Below are positions 52,614-61,455 of a DNA stretch of 64,000 bases, piece after piece. Numbering within the stretch: position 1 is the first letter of the stretch; every line of letters begins with the position of its first letter. The translations under genes were made by a program, and so were the position numbers. The DNA is taken from assembly GCF_026586625.1 (NCBI RefSeq), contig NZ_JAODIW010000004.1, positions 124,001 to 188,000 on the forward strand. The letters run 5' to 3'. This DNA comes from Halobium salinum. GTDB taxonomy: Archaea; Halobacteriota; Halobacteria; Halobacteriales; Haloferacaceae. The notes under the pieces are model-generated. The model was not told where the DNA came from. It did not search any database and saw nothing but the letters and a program-made list of their open reading frames with translations.

Positions 52614-53524
52614 GCTTCACGCACCTCCCGACCGGCCAGCCCGCTGGGTTTGACCAGCAACACGCCGATGAGGATGAGAAAGGCGATGGCCGAGGAGAGG
52701 CCCGTCATCCCCGTCGGGAGGAACACGGTCGAGAGCGCCAGGACCAGGCCGATGACGTACGCGCCGGCGATGGCCCCGTAGGGGCTCCCGGCCCCGCCGA
52801 GGATGGCGGCCGAGAGAATCTGCAGAATCTGACTGAATCCGGTGCCGGCGCTGACGTTCGTCTGGATGCCGAGCAACACCCCGGCGAGCGCGGCCAGCAC
52901 GCCGGCCAGCACCCAGACGTTGTCGCGAATTCGCTGAGTGTCGATGCCGCGCACCCGAGCCAGGCTCTCGTCGTCGCCCATCGCCCGCATGGCGATACCG
53001 ACGTCCGTTCGGGTCAGCAGGGTGTGGACGACGACGAACACGCCGACGGCACAGCCGACGACGACGAGCTGTTCGGAGGTGACGAACACGTCCCCGAGCA
53101 GGTCGACCGGTCCGACCGAGAGCGCCGGGAGACCGTCGAAGCGGAGCGTGGCCGTCTCGGTGTCGAAGTAGCGTGAGCCCCGTCCGGCCGTGAGCCGAAT
53201 CCCGTTCCGCAACGCCAGTCCCAGTCCGATAGACGTCAGGAGCATCGGCACCGGCCCCGTCTGGTTGATGGGCGTGAAGAACACGCGGGCGAGCAGCAGG
53301 CTGACGAGTCCGCCGCCGACCATCGCCACCACCGCGGCGACCGGCAGCGGCAACGGCAACACACCGACCGTGAGGATGCCGATGAACGCGCCGATGGTCA
53401 GATACTCGCCGTACGCGAAGTTGATCATGTTCACGATGCCGTAAATCAGCGTGAAGCCGATGGCGGCGATGGCGATGTACGACCCGGTGACGAGCCCGAA
53501 GACGACGTTCTGTGCGACTCCCAT
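52610..53524 (-). CDS. livH: branched-chain amino-acid-type ABC transporter permease LivH
   Basis: 304 residues. The N-terminus GVAQNVVFGLVTGSYIAIAAIGFTLIYGIVNMINFAYGEY is the LivH signature, and GIAMRAMGDDESLARVRGID is the coupling loop. About eight membrane helices are present. It lies 3 nt after the substrate-binding-protein gene. Confidence 0.94.
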   Translation of the reverse strand: MGVAQNVVFGLVTGSYIAIAAIGFTLIYGIVNMINFAYGEYLTIGAFIGILTVGVLPLPLPVAAVVAMVGGGLVSLLLARVFFTPINQTGPVPMLLTSIGLGLALRNGIRLTAGRGSRYFDTETATLRFDGLPALSVGPVDLLGDVFVTSEQLVVVGCAVGVFVVVHTLLTRTDVGIAMRAMGDDESLARVRGIDTQRIRDNVWVLAGVLAALAGVLLGIQTNVSAGTGFSQILQILSAAILGGAGSPYGAIAGAYVIGLVLALSTVFLPTGMTGLSSAIAFLILIGVLLVKPSGLAGREVREA

Positions 53525-53527
53525 CGC

Positions 53528-54838
53528 TCAGTACTCGTCCTCCGGGACGAGCCCGCGGATGTCGTCGGCCGGGATGACCTCCTCCTGGGAGAACTCGCCG
53601 CCGCTCGCGACGTTGATGGCGACCGGACCGAACACGTTCCCGAAGTTCGTGAAGTTCGTCGGCGTCGCCGCACCCTGATAGGAGATTTCGTCCCCGTTCG
53701 CGAGCGCGTCCTTGCCCTCGGCGAAGGTCGTCACCTCGGTGCCTCCTTCTCGGCTGACCGGGCCGAGGTTCCGCTCGATGGCCTCCGGGGTCGCCTCGCC
53801 GCCCCGTTCGATGGCGAGTGCGGTGACGTTCAGCGCGTCCCACGCGGGGGGCGTCCAACCGTTGAGTTCAGCGTCGCCGCCCTGCTCGTAGGTGTCGACG
53901 AACGAGTCGAAACTCGGGCCGGCCTGGCCGGGGCTCGCGGCCCACGCCCCGTCGAGGTCGCTGCCGACCCGCGAGGCGAGGTCGTCCTGTGCGAGCGGGT
54001 CCGAGAGGATGGGCTGACGGCCGTAGCCGCCGTCCGCCCAGTCGGTCAGGAGCGTCGTCGCGTCTTCGAGGGGGATGCTCACCGCGAACGCGCTGAACTC
54101 GCTCCCGAACAGCCGGTCGAGCGCGGACTGATAGCTCGACTGACCGAGGCTCACCTCGACGCGCTGGGCGACGGTACCGCCCCCTTCCTCGTACGCGGAG
54201 ACGAACCCGTCGGCCCAACTTCTGGCCCCCTCGGAGTTGCCGTTGATGACGCCGAGGGTGTCGTTCCCCTGGTCCAGCGCCCGGCGTGCGCCGCCCGCAG
54301 TGTGCACGGTGTCGCCGATGACGGTGCGCCATATCCACTCGTCGTCCTCGAGGTTCTCCGGCGTCCCCATGTCGCCACCCCGGGTGTCGAGGAACCCCGA
54401 CCCCGGCCACGGCGTGACCACGGGCGTCGACTGCTCCTGCAGGAAGTCGAACAGCGGGTTGATTTCGCTCGAGAACAGCCCCAGCAACCCGATAGCGCCG
54501 TCGTTCTCGATGAGTTGCGTCACCACCGACCGCGCTTCCTGCGGGTTGACCGCCGTGTCGCGCCGGACCACGTCGACTTCGCGGCCGAGCGGGCCGCCGG
54601 CCTCGTTTATCTGCTGCATCGCGACGTCGGTCGCCTGCGAGACGCCCGGCTGCAGGAAGTCCCAATCGCCGGTGAGGGCGGCCGGCTGACCGAGGACGAT
54701 AGCCCCGTCACCGCCGCCACCACCGCCACCGCCGCCGCCACCGAAACTCAGACACCCCGCCGTGGCTGCCACCCCGCCAGCCCCGACCGCCGTGAGAAAT
54801 CCCCGTCGCGTCGTACGGTCTACGTTATCTATCGGCAT
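53528..54838 (-). CDS. livJ: Tat-exported ABC substrate-binding lipoprotein (LivJ/Peripla_BP_6)
   Basis: 436 residues. The Tat signal RTTRRGFLTAVGAGG leads to a lipobox Cys in ATAGCLSFGG, followed by a poly-Gly linker. The mature part is a periplasmic-binding fold (GQPAALTGDWDFLQPG, AMQQINEAGGPLGREV, GLLGLFSSEINPLF, NGWTPPAWDALNVTALAIE). First gene of the operon livJHMGF. The ligand could be a branched-chain amino acid, an amide or an aromatic acid. The nearby paa genes make the last possible, but this is conjecture. Confidence 0.9.
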   Translation of the reverse strand: MPIDNVDRTTRRGFLTAVGAGGVAATAGCLSFGGGGGGGGGGGDGAIVLGQPAALTGDWDFLQPGVSQATDVAMQQINEAGGPLGREVDVVRRDTAVNPQEARSVVTQLIENDGAIGLLGLFSSEINPLFDFLQEQSTPVVTPWPGSGFLDTRGGDMGTPENLEDDEWIWRTVIGDTVHTAGGARRALDQGNDTLGVINGNSEGARSWADGFVSAYEEGGGTVAQRVEVSLGQSSYQSALDRLFGSEFSAFAVSIPLEDATTLLTDWADGGYGRQPILSDPLAQDDLASRVGSDLDGAWAASPGQAGPSFDSFVDTYEQGGDAELNGWTPPAWDALNVTALAIERGGEATPEAIERNLGPVSREGGTEVTTFAEGKDALANGDEISYQGAATPTNFTNFGNVFGPVAINVASGGEFSQEEVIPADDIRGLVPEDEY

Positions 54839-54986
54839 ACCGGTCGGGAGTTTGTGAGTAGGGGGTGTTATAGCTTTGTGTAATCGTAGCGGTCGGACCC
54901 GGCTGTAACGTGCGATTTCTCGTCGTTTATGGCAGCAATCGACCAGGTGAGGAGGACGCTCCGGCTGGTCAGGGTTGTCGAACCGG

Positions 54987-55029
54987 TCGAGGTCGGGTCG
55001 GTCAGTCGAGGTCGGGTCGGTCAGTCGAG
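54987..55029. repeat. 19-nt tandem duplication at a gene end
   Basis: tcgaggtcgggtcggtcag occurs twice in tandem (54987-55005 and 55006-55024), with a partial third copy. The second copy covers the stop codon of the minus-strand gene ending at 55021, so the duplication probably arose from the gene's own 3' end. Confidence 0.75.
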
Positions 55030-55755
55030 GTCGTCGAGCCGGTCGAGCCGGTCCGTCGCCGCCGCGACGGCGCTCTCGTCGCCGGTCGTCAGGTACGACG
55101 ATAGCTCCTGTGTCGCCCGCGCGAGGGACTCCGACTCCTCAACCGGCACGTCGCCTTCGAGCGCACGGACGCGTTTCATCCGGTCGGTGAGTCGGCCGAG
55201 TAGACGTCTCGCCACCGGGTCCGGCTCGTCGTCGAGGTAGGTGGCGACGTCCCGCCGATAGTCGCGGACGGCGTCGGCGTAGCCGAGCCCCCGTGCGGCC
55301 GCCATCGACGGCGGGACGTGGTCCGGAGCGGGACGGTCGCCCGAGTCGGCCCCGTTGAGCAGCGAGACGAGGTAGAGTTCCTCGTCGTCCGTCGGGTTCC
55401 GCTCGCGTGCGTACACGTCGGTCGCGTGGAGGAGTTCGTGAGCCGCGAGGAACGTCTCGTCGAGCGGCTGGAGGTCGCCTGCGTGGATGAACCCCCGCCG
55501 ACGGACGTACTCCCGGACGGTCGACTTGATGGCGTCGGTTTCGCCGGCGAGGTCGGCGGCGTCGCCGTCGCCGTCGCCGACGGCGGCCCGGTGTTCGCTC
55601 AGGTCGAGCGTCGTCGCCGACGCGGTGTGGCGGGTCCGCTCGTCGACGCCGACGCTCCGCAGACTGTCACAGGCCGGACAGGCGACGCTGCCGGTGTCGT
55701 AGTACGACCACTGGTGGCCACAGGCCTTGCACTCCCGGCGACCGCGGACTTTCAT
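55021..55755 (-). CDS. DUF7117-like zinc-ribbon protein
   Basis: 244 residues. The N-terminal TFIIB-type ribbon (CKACGHQWSYYDTGSVACPACDSLRSVG) has two CxxC pairs. The helical body holds FIHAGDLQPLDETFLAAHELLHATDV and repeats of LARRLLGRL-like helices. It ends in a DRLDRLDDLD repeat. The family pattern is a conserved haloarchaeal protein of unknown function. It is divergent from the next gene across 241 nt. Confidence 0.8.
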   Translation of the reverse strand: MKVRGRRECKACGHQWSYYDTGSVACPACDSLRSVGVDERTRHTASATTLDLSEHRAAVGDGDGDAADLAGETDAIKSTVREYVRRRGFIHAGDLQPLDETFLAAHELLHATDVYARERNPTDDEELYLVSLLNGADSGDRPAPDHVPPSMAAARGLGYADAVRDYRRDVATYLDDEPDPVARRLLGRLTDRMKRVRALEGDVPVEESESLARATQELSSYLTTGDESAVAAATDRLDRLDDLD

Positions 55756-55996
55756 ACCGAGCCCTTCGTCTCGCCGGTGGAAAAGCGGGCGGTCTCGACA
55801 CGCCGGTGGTCGGGTCGTCGGGGTCGACCCTCGTCGCCGAAGTTCGTCTCGGGGCTGGAACGTCGGCTACGGGCGAAAACTATCTTAAATTTCGAGCTTA
55901 GAAGGGAAATTTTTTACCGTCCGCGTCCACTAAGGGTGTCTGTCACTGACCATGGGCCGTCGTATTTACCGGAGGCGTTCCGGAGCGACACCGACC

Positions 55997-56215
55997 ATGT
56001 CGAACGAACGACCCGAAAGCGACGAGCCGACGACCGAGACGGAGCTACAGGCGGCCCTCGGGCAGTTGTTCCGGGCGGCACAGCACAACGGCGTCGACGT
56101 CCGCGGTGGGTGGAGCGTCCGCCAGGACGGCGACGGCGGTCCGTATCTGGGTGTCGAAGTGACGGAGGTCGTCTCGGAGAACTCGGGGGGGACGGACCGA
56201 CACCTTCGTGAGTAA
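55997..56215 (+). CDS. small acidic conserved-looking protein, unknown
   Basis: 72 residues from the ATG at 55997, with tatttac about 34 nt upstream. It is helical, then beta-rich: TETELQAALGQLFRAAQHNGVDVRGGWSVRQDGDGGPYLGVEVTEV. The N- and C-termini are charged and disordered. I do not recognise a family. The codon use fits the genome. Confidence 0.6.
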   Translation: MSNERPESDEPTTETELQAALGQLFRAAQHNGVDVRGGWSVRQDGDGGPYLGVEVTEVVSENSGGTDRHLRE

Positions 56216-56337
56216 CCCGCCGGTCGACGAGTCAGCGAGCCCTCGGCGGGAGGACCGCGAAATCGGGAGGTGGTCCGACAGTCGGGCCTGCACGACCCGA
56301 CCGCTTATCCCGTCGGGCGGACGTACGTGTGACCGTG

Positions 56338-56941
56338 ATGTCGTCGAACGACACGACACGGTCGGACGCGGAGGATAGCGGAAGTCGCCGCGAGGCGGCT
56401 GGTCGCGAAATTCTCGGGCGCTGATTCGGAGCGGCGACCCGAAAGCGACGCGTCGACCGACCGGGAAATCGAAGTGACCTGTTCGGCCGACGGCGCCGAG
56501 TTCCGCCTCTCGCTCGGCCGGGAGGAGCACACGCTCTCCAGAGCCGGAGCGGTCGCGTTACGCGACGCCCTCGGCGACGCGCTCACCCGACGGGAGACGT
56601 ACTTCCGCACCGTCGGCGAGCACCGCGAGGACGGGAGCTACGTCGTCTCCCGACGTGGCGCCGACTCGGCGGGCCACAGCAAGGTGTTTCGTTCCTTCGA
56701 GGAACTCGAACGGTTGTACGAGCGCCTGCCCGCGACGTTCACCGCGAACGAGGTCGGCCGGTCGGGACTCACGGGCGGGCGCCGGCACATGCTCGTCCGG
56801 CACCTCGCCGAACACCCGGCGTTCGACTGCGGGTTGACGAGTCAACAGCCGCTGACGGCGCGAAAGCGTGGGTCGAACTCGGAGGGGAAGCCGGCCACGC
56901 CGTCGTCCGCGGAGGCCGACCCTGCGGAGGCCGACGACTGA
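56338..56941 (+). pseudogene. DUF7528-like protein, apparent 1-nt frameshift near the N-terminus
   Basis: The ATG at 56338 opens an acidic haloarchaeal N-terminus (MSSNDTTRSDAEDS) that stops at 56422. From about 56378 the +1 frame reads a continuous protein-like sequence to the TGA at 56939-56941: RIAEVAARRLVAKFSGADSE, EVTCSADGAEFRLSL, RLSRAG-like helices, YVVSRRGADSAGHSKVF and RRHMLVRHLAEHPAFDC. The core resembles the haloarchaeal DUF7528 family. Either one base is extra near 56378, through mutation or sequencing error, or translation starts at the GTG at 56474 and makes a 155-residue protein. Confidence 0.6.
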
Positions 56942-57099
56942 CCCGTCGCCGACGGCGAGGCCACGCCGACGAGCGGAAGCCGATGGACGAGAGCCGGTCG
57001 GCGGAGGGAACCATCCGGTCCCGGCCGGTGTCGCTTCGCCGAGACTCCCCACACGGCCCCGTCGGATAAGTGACAGCCGCCGGTACGTCGAGGCGGACG

Positions 57100-57489
57100 A
57101 TGGCACTCACAGTCACCGCGAGCGTCGTCGGAACCGTGCTGAGCTTCCTCGTCGTCGCCGTCGCGACGTACGTGAGCACGGCCGTCTTCACCGAGAACTC
57201 CAGTTTCGGGTACTCGCTGGTCACGGCCGCCATCACCTCCGTGGTGTGGTTCGGGGTGACTTACTTCGTCTCGGGGACGCTCGGCCTCGCCGGCTTCTGG
57301 GTGGCCCTCGGCCCGGCCCTGGCCGTGGTCGCGTACATCCTGGTCGTGGACCTGCTCTACGGCGGCGGCATCGGGCAGGCGGTCGCCATCTCGGTGGGGA
57401 CGTGGGTCGGGGCGTTCGCCATCCTCTACGTCGCGGCCTACTTCGGCTACAGCTCCTTCCAGGCCATCGGCGTCCCGCCGGGCGTCTGA
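57100..57489 (+). CDS. integral membrane protein with four helices, unknown
   Basis: 129 residues. Hydrophobic segments lie at about 5-28, 42-62, 68-92 and 98-122 (VVGTVLSFLVVAVATYV, SLVTAAITSVVWFGVTYFV, ALGPALAVVAYILVVDLLY). The loops are Gly-rich and few charges are present. The composition is that of small haloarchaeal membrane proteins. It is followed 83 nt later by the DUF1028 gene in the same direction. Confidence 0.75.
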   Translation: MALTVTASVVGTVLSFLVVAVATYVSTAVFTENSSFGYSLVTAAITSVVWFGVTYFVSGTLGLAGFWVALGPALAVVAYILVVDLLYGGGIGQAVAISVGTWVGAFAILYVAAYFGYSSFQAIGVPPGV

Positions 57490-57571
57490 GGCGGCCGAGA
57501 CGCCACGAGGCGCCGAACCCGGCAGTTTCCGGCTGGTGAACCCTTTTGTCGGCGCGCCCCGACCGCCCGTC

Positions 57572-58534
57572 ATGACGTTCTCCATCGTCGCACGCGACCC
57601 GGAGACGGGCGCGGTCGGTGTCGCCGTCCAGTCCAAGTTCGTCAGCGTCGGCTCCGTCGTCCCCTTCGCCGCCGCGGACGCGGGCGCCGTCGCCACACAG
57701 AGCTTCGCCAACGTCGCCTACGGCCCGGACGGGCTCGCGCTCCTGCGTGACGGCCTCCCGGCCGACGAGGTCGTCGAGCGCCTGACCGCCGAGGACGACG
57801 AGGCCGCCTCCCGCCAGGTCGGCGTCGTCGGCGCCGACGGGTCGGTCGCCGCCTACACCGGCGAGGAGTGTTTCGACGTGGCCGGTGACCGGCAGGGCGA
57901 GACCTACACCGTCCAGGGGAACATCCTCGAGAACGAGGCGACCCTCGACGCGATGGCCGACGCCTTCGAGTCGACCGACGGCGGCCTCCCCGAACACCTC
58001 CTCGCCGCCCTCCACGCGGGCAACGACGCCGGCGGCGACAGCCGCGGCGAGCAGAGCGCCGCGATGTACGTCGTCAAACCCGAGGGCGGGTACGACGGGA
58101 AGAACGACCGCTGGGTCGACGTGCGCGTCGACGACCACGACCACCCCATCGACGAGTTGGAGCGCGTCTTCAAGATATACGACGTGACGTTGCTCGAACG
58201 CGAGGCCCCCGAGTCGACCCGGGAACTGTCGGGCGAGACCGCCCGGGCAGTGCGCGAGACGCTCGCGGGCCTCGGGTTCCTCGATTCGGTCGCGGTCGAC
58301 GACGGGGGCGACGAGGGCGACGGCGGCGACGGGGACGACGTGTTCGGCGACGAGGAGCGCGAGGCGCTGGAGGCGTTCCGCGGGATGAACAACTTCGAGA
58401 ACCACTCGCTGCCCGTTCTGGAGGACGCGCTGGCGCGAGGCTGGGACGACGCGGCCGGTGACACCGCCAGCGACGGGGAGGCGCGGATGGTCGACGCCAT
58501 CTGGCACGGCCTCTCGCGACTCGACCGGAAGTAG
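57572..58534 (+). CDS. DUF1028-family Ntn-hydrolase-like protein
   Basis: 320 residues from the ATG at 57572. The N-terminus MTFSIVARDPETGAVGVAVQSKFVSVGSVVPFA and the segment VQGNILENEATLDAMADAF, GEQSAAMYVV are diagnostic for DUF1028. It is predicted to adopt an Ntn-hydrolase fold with a conserved Thr/Ser near the start. The C-terminal part adds an acidic linker and a helical region (about 255-320). Reactions are not established for the family. Confidence 0.9.
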   Translation: MTFSIVARDPETGAVGVAVQSKFVSVGSVVPFAAADAGAVATQSFANVAYGPDGLALLRDGLPADEVVERLTAEDDEAASRQVGVVGADGSVAAYTGEECFDVAGDRQGETYTVQGNILENEATLDAMADAFESTDGGLPEHLLAALHAGNDAGGDSRGEQSAAMYVVKPEGGYDGKNDRWVDVRVDDHDHPIDELERVFKIYDVTLLEREAPESTRELSGETARAVRETLAGLGFLDSVAVDDGGDEGDGGDGDDVFGDEEREALEAFRGMNNFENHSLPVLEDALARGWDDAAGDTASDGEARMVDAIWHGLSRLDRK

Positions 58535-58636
58535 CGCTCGTGGGGTCTCGTTCGCGGTCCCGTAGACGCGCCGCGCGGGGTGGACGGACCGACCGGGGCC
58601 ATGGGGTTGATGCCCACTCGTGCCCGAAGAGGCCGT

Positions 58637-58783
58637 ATGCGAGACGAGGCGGAAATCAGAGAGCAGTACGAGTTCCTCGCGGAGCAACTCGAATCCGACG
58701 AGATGAACCACCAAAGCGTCAAGCAGATGTTCACGTACTACAAGCGGGCGCTCGGCTGGGTGCTCGAAGAGGAGCACATCTGA
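58637..58783 (+). CDS. 48-residue helical protein, unknown
   Basis: MRDEAEIREQYEFLAEQL followed by ESDEMNHQSVKQMFTYYKRALGWVLEEEHI. It is entirely helical and acidic. The frame has an upstream extension rich in Arg/Gly that is unlikely to be coding, so the ATG at 58637 is preferred. The sequence looks conserved-type (no low complexity), but I cannot name a family. Confidence 0.6.
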   Translation: MRDEAEIREQYEFLAEQLESDEMNHQSVKQMFTYYKRALGWVLEEEHI

Positions 58784-59199
58784 GCGGTCGGCCCGTCCCG
58801 GGGAGTACGTCGGCCGACGACGAGCGCGCGTCGGCTCCGTCGGATGTGTCGGGTACGGCACGTCCGTCGGCCCGTGCGGTAGGTTTAAGTGATATCCTGT
58901 GATACGTGGAAGTGACGCTTCGCTTTGGAGGGCCGAAGCGTCAGCGGGGACCAATTCAGGGCGGCAAGCATCCACGCGGTTTCCGCGTGGCTTGCTTTCC
59001 TTTCGAACTCGCGTCGGCGAGCCGTCGCTTCGTCCGTTCTGCCGTCGTGTGCGCCGCGTACGTAGTCTCCCTGTTCTGTATCCCACCGCAGGAGTGTCGG
59101 GGACAGTATCGTCCGTGTCCCGAGCGGCCGCTCCGGGTCTGCGGTCCCACACGGGTACCCGATAGCTCGGCGGGAGAAGAGGAGCGGAACGCGCGCCGA
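58784..59199. other. 416-nt gap holding a candidate RNA gene
   Basis: No credible protein gene; the open frames here are Arg-rich on both strands. The notable structure is the promoter-hairpin-hairpin arrangement at 58881-59000 listed separately. Confidence 0.5.
58904..59000 (+). ncRNA. candidate structured small RNA with two strong hairpins
   Basis: A TATA-like ggtttaagt (58882-58890) precedes a 10-bp perfect stem tgacgcttcg/cgaagcgtca (58913-58922 with 58934-58943). A second hairpin has an 8-bp stem ccacgcgg-ttt-ccgcgtgg (58972-58990), extended by 5 bp gcaag/cttgc across a 3-nt bulge to 58964-58995. A pyrimidine-rich tttccttt follows and could terminate. The strand is chosen by the TATA-like box. 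No known RNA family is recognised. Confidence 0.45.
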
Positions 59200-59484
59200 C
59201 TACTCGATAGAGAGGTCGCCGCCGGCGTCGTCGCCGCCGTCCTCGTCCCACTCGAGTTCGAACTCGACGCTCAGTTCGCCCGGACCGCCGGCGCTCGACG
59301 TCTCGCGCTCGGCCTTCACCTCGAAGGTCGGGCGTTCGGGAACGTCGAGCGTCACCGACTCGCTCCCGGCAGAGAGCGTCACCGCATCACCCGCATCCAG
59401 TTTATCCGCGACCGTCCGGAGGTACTCTGCGATCTGCTCGCGGCTCCGTGCCGATTCCGTCTTGAACAGGACCTCTTCTGGCAT
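59200..59484 (-). CDS. amphi-Trp domain protein
   Basis: 94 residues (MPEEVLFKTESARSREQIAEYL...). It has the amphi-Trp layout: a helix with REQIAEYLRTVADKLDAGDAVTLSAG, followed by SVTLDVPERPTFEVKAERE and an acidic tail with ELSVEFELEWD. This small domain is widespread in haloarchaea and bacteria, role unknown. An AT-rich ctttatg on the minus strand near 59510 serves as promoter. Confidence 0.88.
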   Translation of the reverse strand: MPEEVLFKTESARSREQIAEYLRTVADKLDAGDAVTLSAGSESVTLDVPERPTFEVKAERETSSAGGPGELSVEFELEWDEDGGDDAGGDLSIE

Positions 59485-59812
59485 GGGGTCGTCTACGACG
59501 CGGGGGGACATAAAGCGCGGCGACGACCCGGTCGAGTCGAGAGTCGGTCGGGTCGGCTCTCGGGGTTCGCGGTCGTCGAGCCACGGTCGTCGTGTCCGTA
59601 GTCACCGGCCGCCGTAACCGACGGGGCGTGCAGTCGGGACAACATGTCGTGTTGGTGGTGGTATCGAATTAGCAGTGTCTCGGACGGGCGAACCGTTCGG
59701 CAAGATGGAGGTTCGGTCGAGCGGGAGAACCGGGAGCCGTCGGTCGAAATCCGCGACTGCTGGCCGGTATGCTTATTTTATTCAGATAAGAATCTCCGCG
59801 TGTACATTTACC
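59485..59812. other. 328-nt gap between divergent amphi-Trp and PadR genes
   Basis: It contains the minus-strand promoter near 59510 and gcttattttat at 59771-59781, the PadR TATA box. The intervening sequence shows no coding frame with credible composition. An imperfect palindrome acaacatg/cgtgttg sits near 59641-59656. Confidence 0.5.
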
Positions 59813-60088
59813 ATGTACGACCTGACAGGATTTCAGCGGGATCTGCTCTACGTCGTCGCCGGGCTGGAGGAGCCCCACGGGCTCGCTATCAAGGAGGAGC
59901 TCGAAGACTACTACGAGAAGGAGATTCACCACGGGCGGCTGTACCCGAACCTCGACACGCTCGTCGACAAGGGGCTGGTCGAGAAGGGAAAGCAGGACCG
60001 GCGGACGAACTACTACACGCTGACTCGCCGCGGCCGACGCGAACTCGACGCCCGGCAGAGTTGGGAAGCCGACTATTTGGAGGACTGA
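59813..60088 (+). CDS. PadR-family transcriptional regulator
   Basis: 91 residues from the ATG at 59813, with the TATA box gcttattttat about 35 nt upstream. It is a minimal PadR winged helix: LTGFQRDLLYVVAGLEEPHGLAIKEELEDYYEKEIHHGRLYPNLDTLVDKGLVEKGKQDRRTNYYTLTRRG. It lacks the C-terminal dimerisation helix of larger PadR proteins, as the haloarchaeal ones usually do. Its 3' end overlaps the convergent AI-2E-permease gene by 16 nt. Confidence 0.92.
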   Translation: MYDLTGFQRDLLYVVAGLEEPHGLAIKEELEDYYEKEIHHGRLYPNLDTLVDKGLVEKGKQDRRTNYYTLTRRGRRELDARQSWEADYLED

Positions 60089-61341
60089 CCGCGGTCGGCT
60101 GACTCGTCGCCGGTCGTCTCCTCGCCACCGTCCGAACTGGGCGTCGGGTCGTGTCCCGGGTTCCGACCGTCGCCCGCGTTCGCGGGCTCGCCGGCGGGCG
60201 GGGTCGCCTCGTCGCTCGCGACCGGGTCGTCGACGAGGTACGACGGGTCGAGCGCGTACGGCTGGATACGCTCGCCGGCCATCAACTCGGGGAGGACGAT
60301 TTGTGCGAAGTGAACGAACAGGACGAGGAGCATCGGCATGAGGAAGATGCCGTACCAGCCGAACAGGAGCGGGCCGAACGTGTACGCGATCATCACCGCG
60401 CCGACGTGGAGGCTCCGGCCCGAGACGTACGGCCGGAGGACGAGGTCGGGGATGGTGTCGACGACGACGAACGACAGCAGCGCGAAGGCGACGACGAACC
60501 AGATGGCGCCGGAGCCGGGGCCGACGAGCGCGACGCCGGCCATGTACAGCGCGACGGGGACGTACACGAGCTTCATGCCGACGACGGGGATGAGGCTGGC
60601 GACGCCGGCGAGGAGGCCGACGAGCGCCGGGGCCGGCACCGACACGCCCTCGGGGGCGAACACGTTCAGCAGGGAGTAGGCGATGACGCCGATGGTGCCC
60701 GTGAGCGCCGCGTTGAGGATGTTGCCGAAGAAGATGCTGTTGAAGTCGCGGTCGACGGCGCGGGCGTAGGACTCGACGACGCCGCCCGCGTCGCCGAACC
60801 GTCCGAGGAACCACCGCGAGAGCGTGTGGTCGTCGCGGAGGAGGTAGAACGCGAGTGCGAGCATGACGAACAGGTGGACGAGCGCGATGCCGAGGACGGC
60901 GAGCGTGCCGGCGGCGGCGCCGAGTTGGGCGATCACCGCGGAGACGCTCCCGAAGGAGAGGTAGTCGACCAGTCCGCTCTGGAACAGCGTCGCCGGGTCC
61001 GCGATGGCGTCGAGCAGTTCGGGGTCGACCCCGTAGTCGCTGGGGTCGAAGGGCGTGTTCTGTCCGATTCGGAGGAGTTCCTGTGAGACGATGGCGAGCG
61101 CGTAGGCCACGAGTCCGAGCGCGGGCAGGACCAGCGCGAAGATGGAGACCGCGGCGGCGAGGCTCGGCGACCCGACCCGCCGCCGGATGCGCCGATACAC
61201 CGGGCGGGTAGCGTAGTAGATGAACACTCCGAAGACGAACGTGCCGACGAACGAGTAGACGACGAACACGAGCGCCAGAAAGAGGAGTGCGCCGCCGAGC
61301 CACCAAGCGAGCCTCGAGCGGTCGACTTCGGTGAGCGACAT
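60073..61341 (-). CDS. AI-2E-family permease
   Basis: 422 residues from the ATG ending at 61341. About eight membrane helices are present, with the family landmarks FIYYATRPVYRRIRRR, NSIFFGNILNAALTGTIGVIAYSLL, GLLAGVASLIPVVGMKLVYVPVALY and PDLVLRPYVSGRSLHVGAVMIAYTFGPLLFGWYGIFLMP. An acidic, Pro/Gly-rich tail of about 60 residues is cytoplasmic. The family exports varied small molecules or acts as Na+/H+ antiporters; no AI-2 system is expected here. The substrate is unknown. Confidence 0.9.
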   Translation of the reverse strand: MSLTEVDRSRLAWWLGGALLFLALVFVVYSFVGTFVFGVFIYYATRPVYRRIRRRVGSPSLAAAVSIFALVLPALGLVAYALAIVSQELLRIGQNTPFDPSDYGVDPELLDAIADPATLFQSGLVDYLSFGSVSAVIAQLGAAAGTLAVLGIALVHLFVMLALAFYLLRDDHTLSRWFLGRFGDAGGVVESYARAVDRDFNSIFFGNILNAALTGTIGVIAYSLLNVFAPEGVSVPAPALVGLLAGVASLIPVVGMKLVYVPVALYMAGVALVGPGSGAIWFVVAFALLSFVVVDTIPDLVLRPYVSGRSLHVGAVMIAYTFGPLLFGWYGIFLMPMLLVLFVHFAQIVLPELMAGERIQPYALDPSYLVDDPVASDEATPPAGEPANAGDGRNPGHDPTPSSDGGEETTGDESADRGQSSK

Positions 61342-61455
61342 ACGGAATGTGGCGCCCGGGGAGGGCAAAAGGGTGTCGCGGCGGGCCGGCCGAGTAACGA
61401 GCACTCACGAGGTGGCTACAAGCTATATACTAGCGGGCGTCGTAGCCGACGGCCC

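Noticed and set aside
54987..55029. CRISPR-like repeat
   Set aside because: The copies are directly adjacent with no spacers and only about 2.3 units; a simple tandem duplication.
58906..59601. 231-codon plus-strand frame in the gap after 58783
   Set aside because: It crosses the antisense of the amphi-Trp gene and contains the two strong hairpins; the composition is Arg/Ala-rich.
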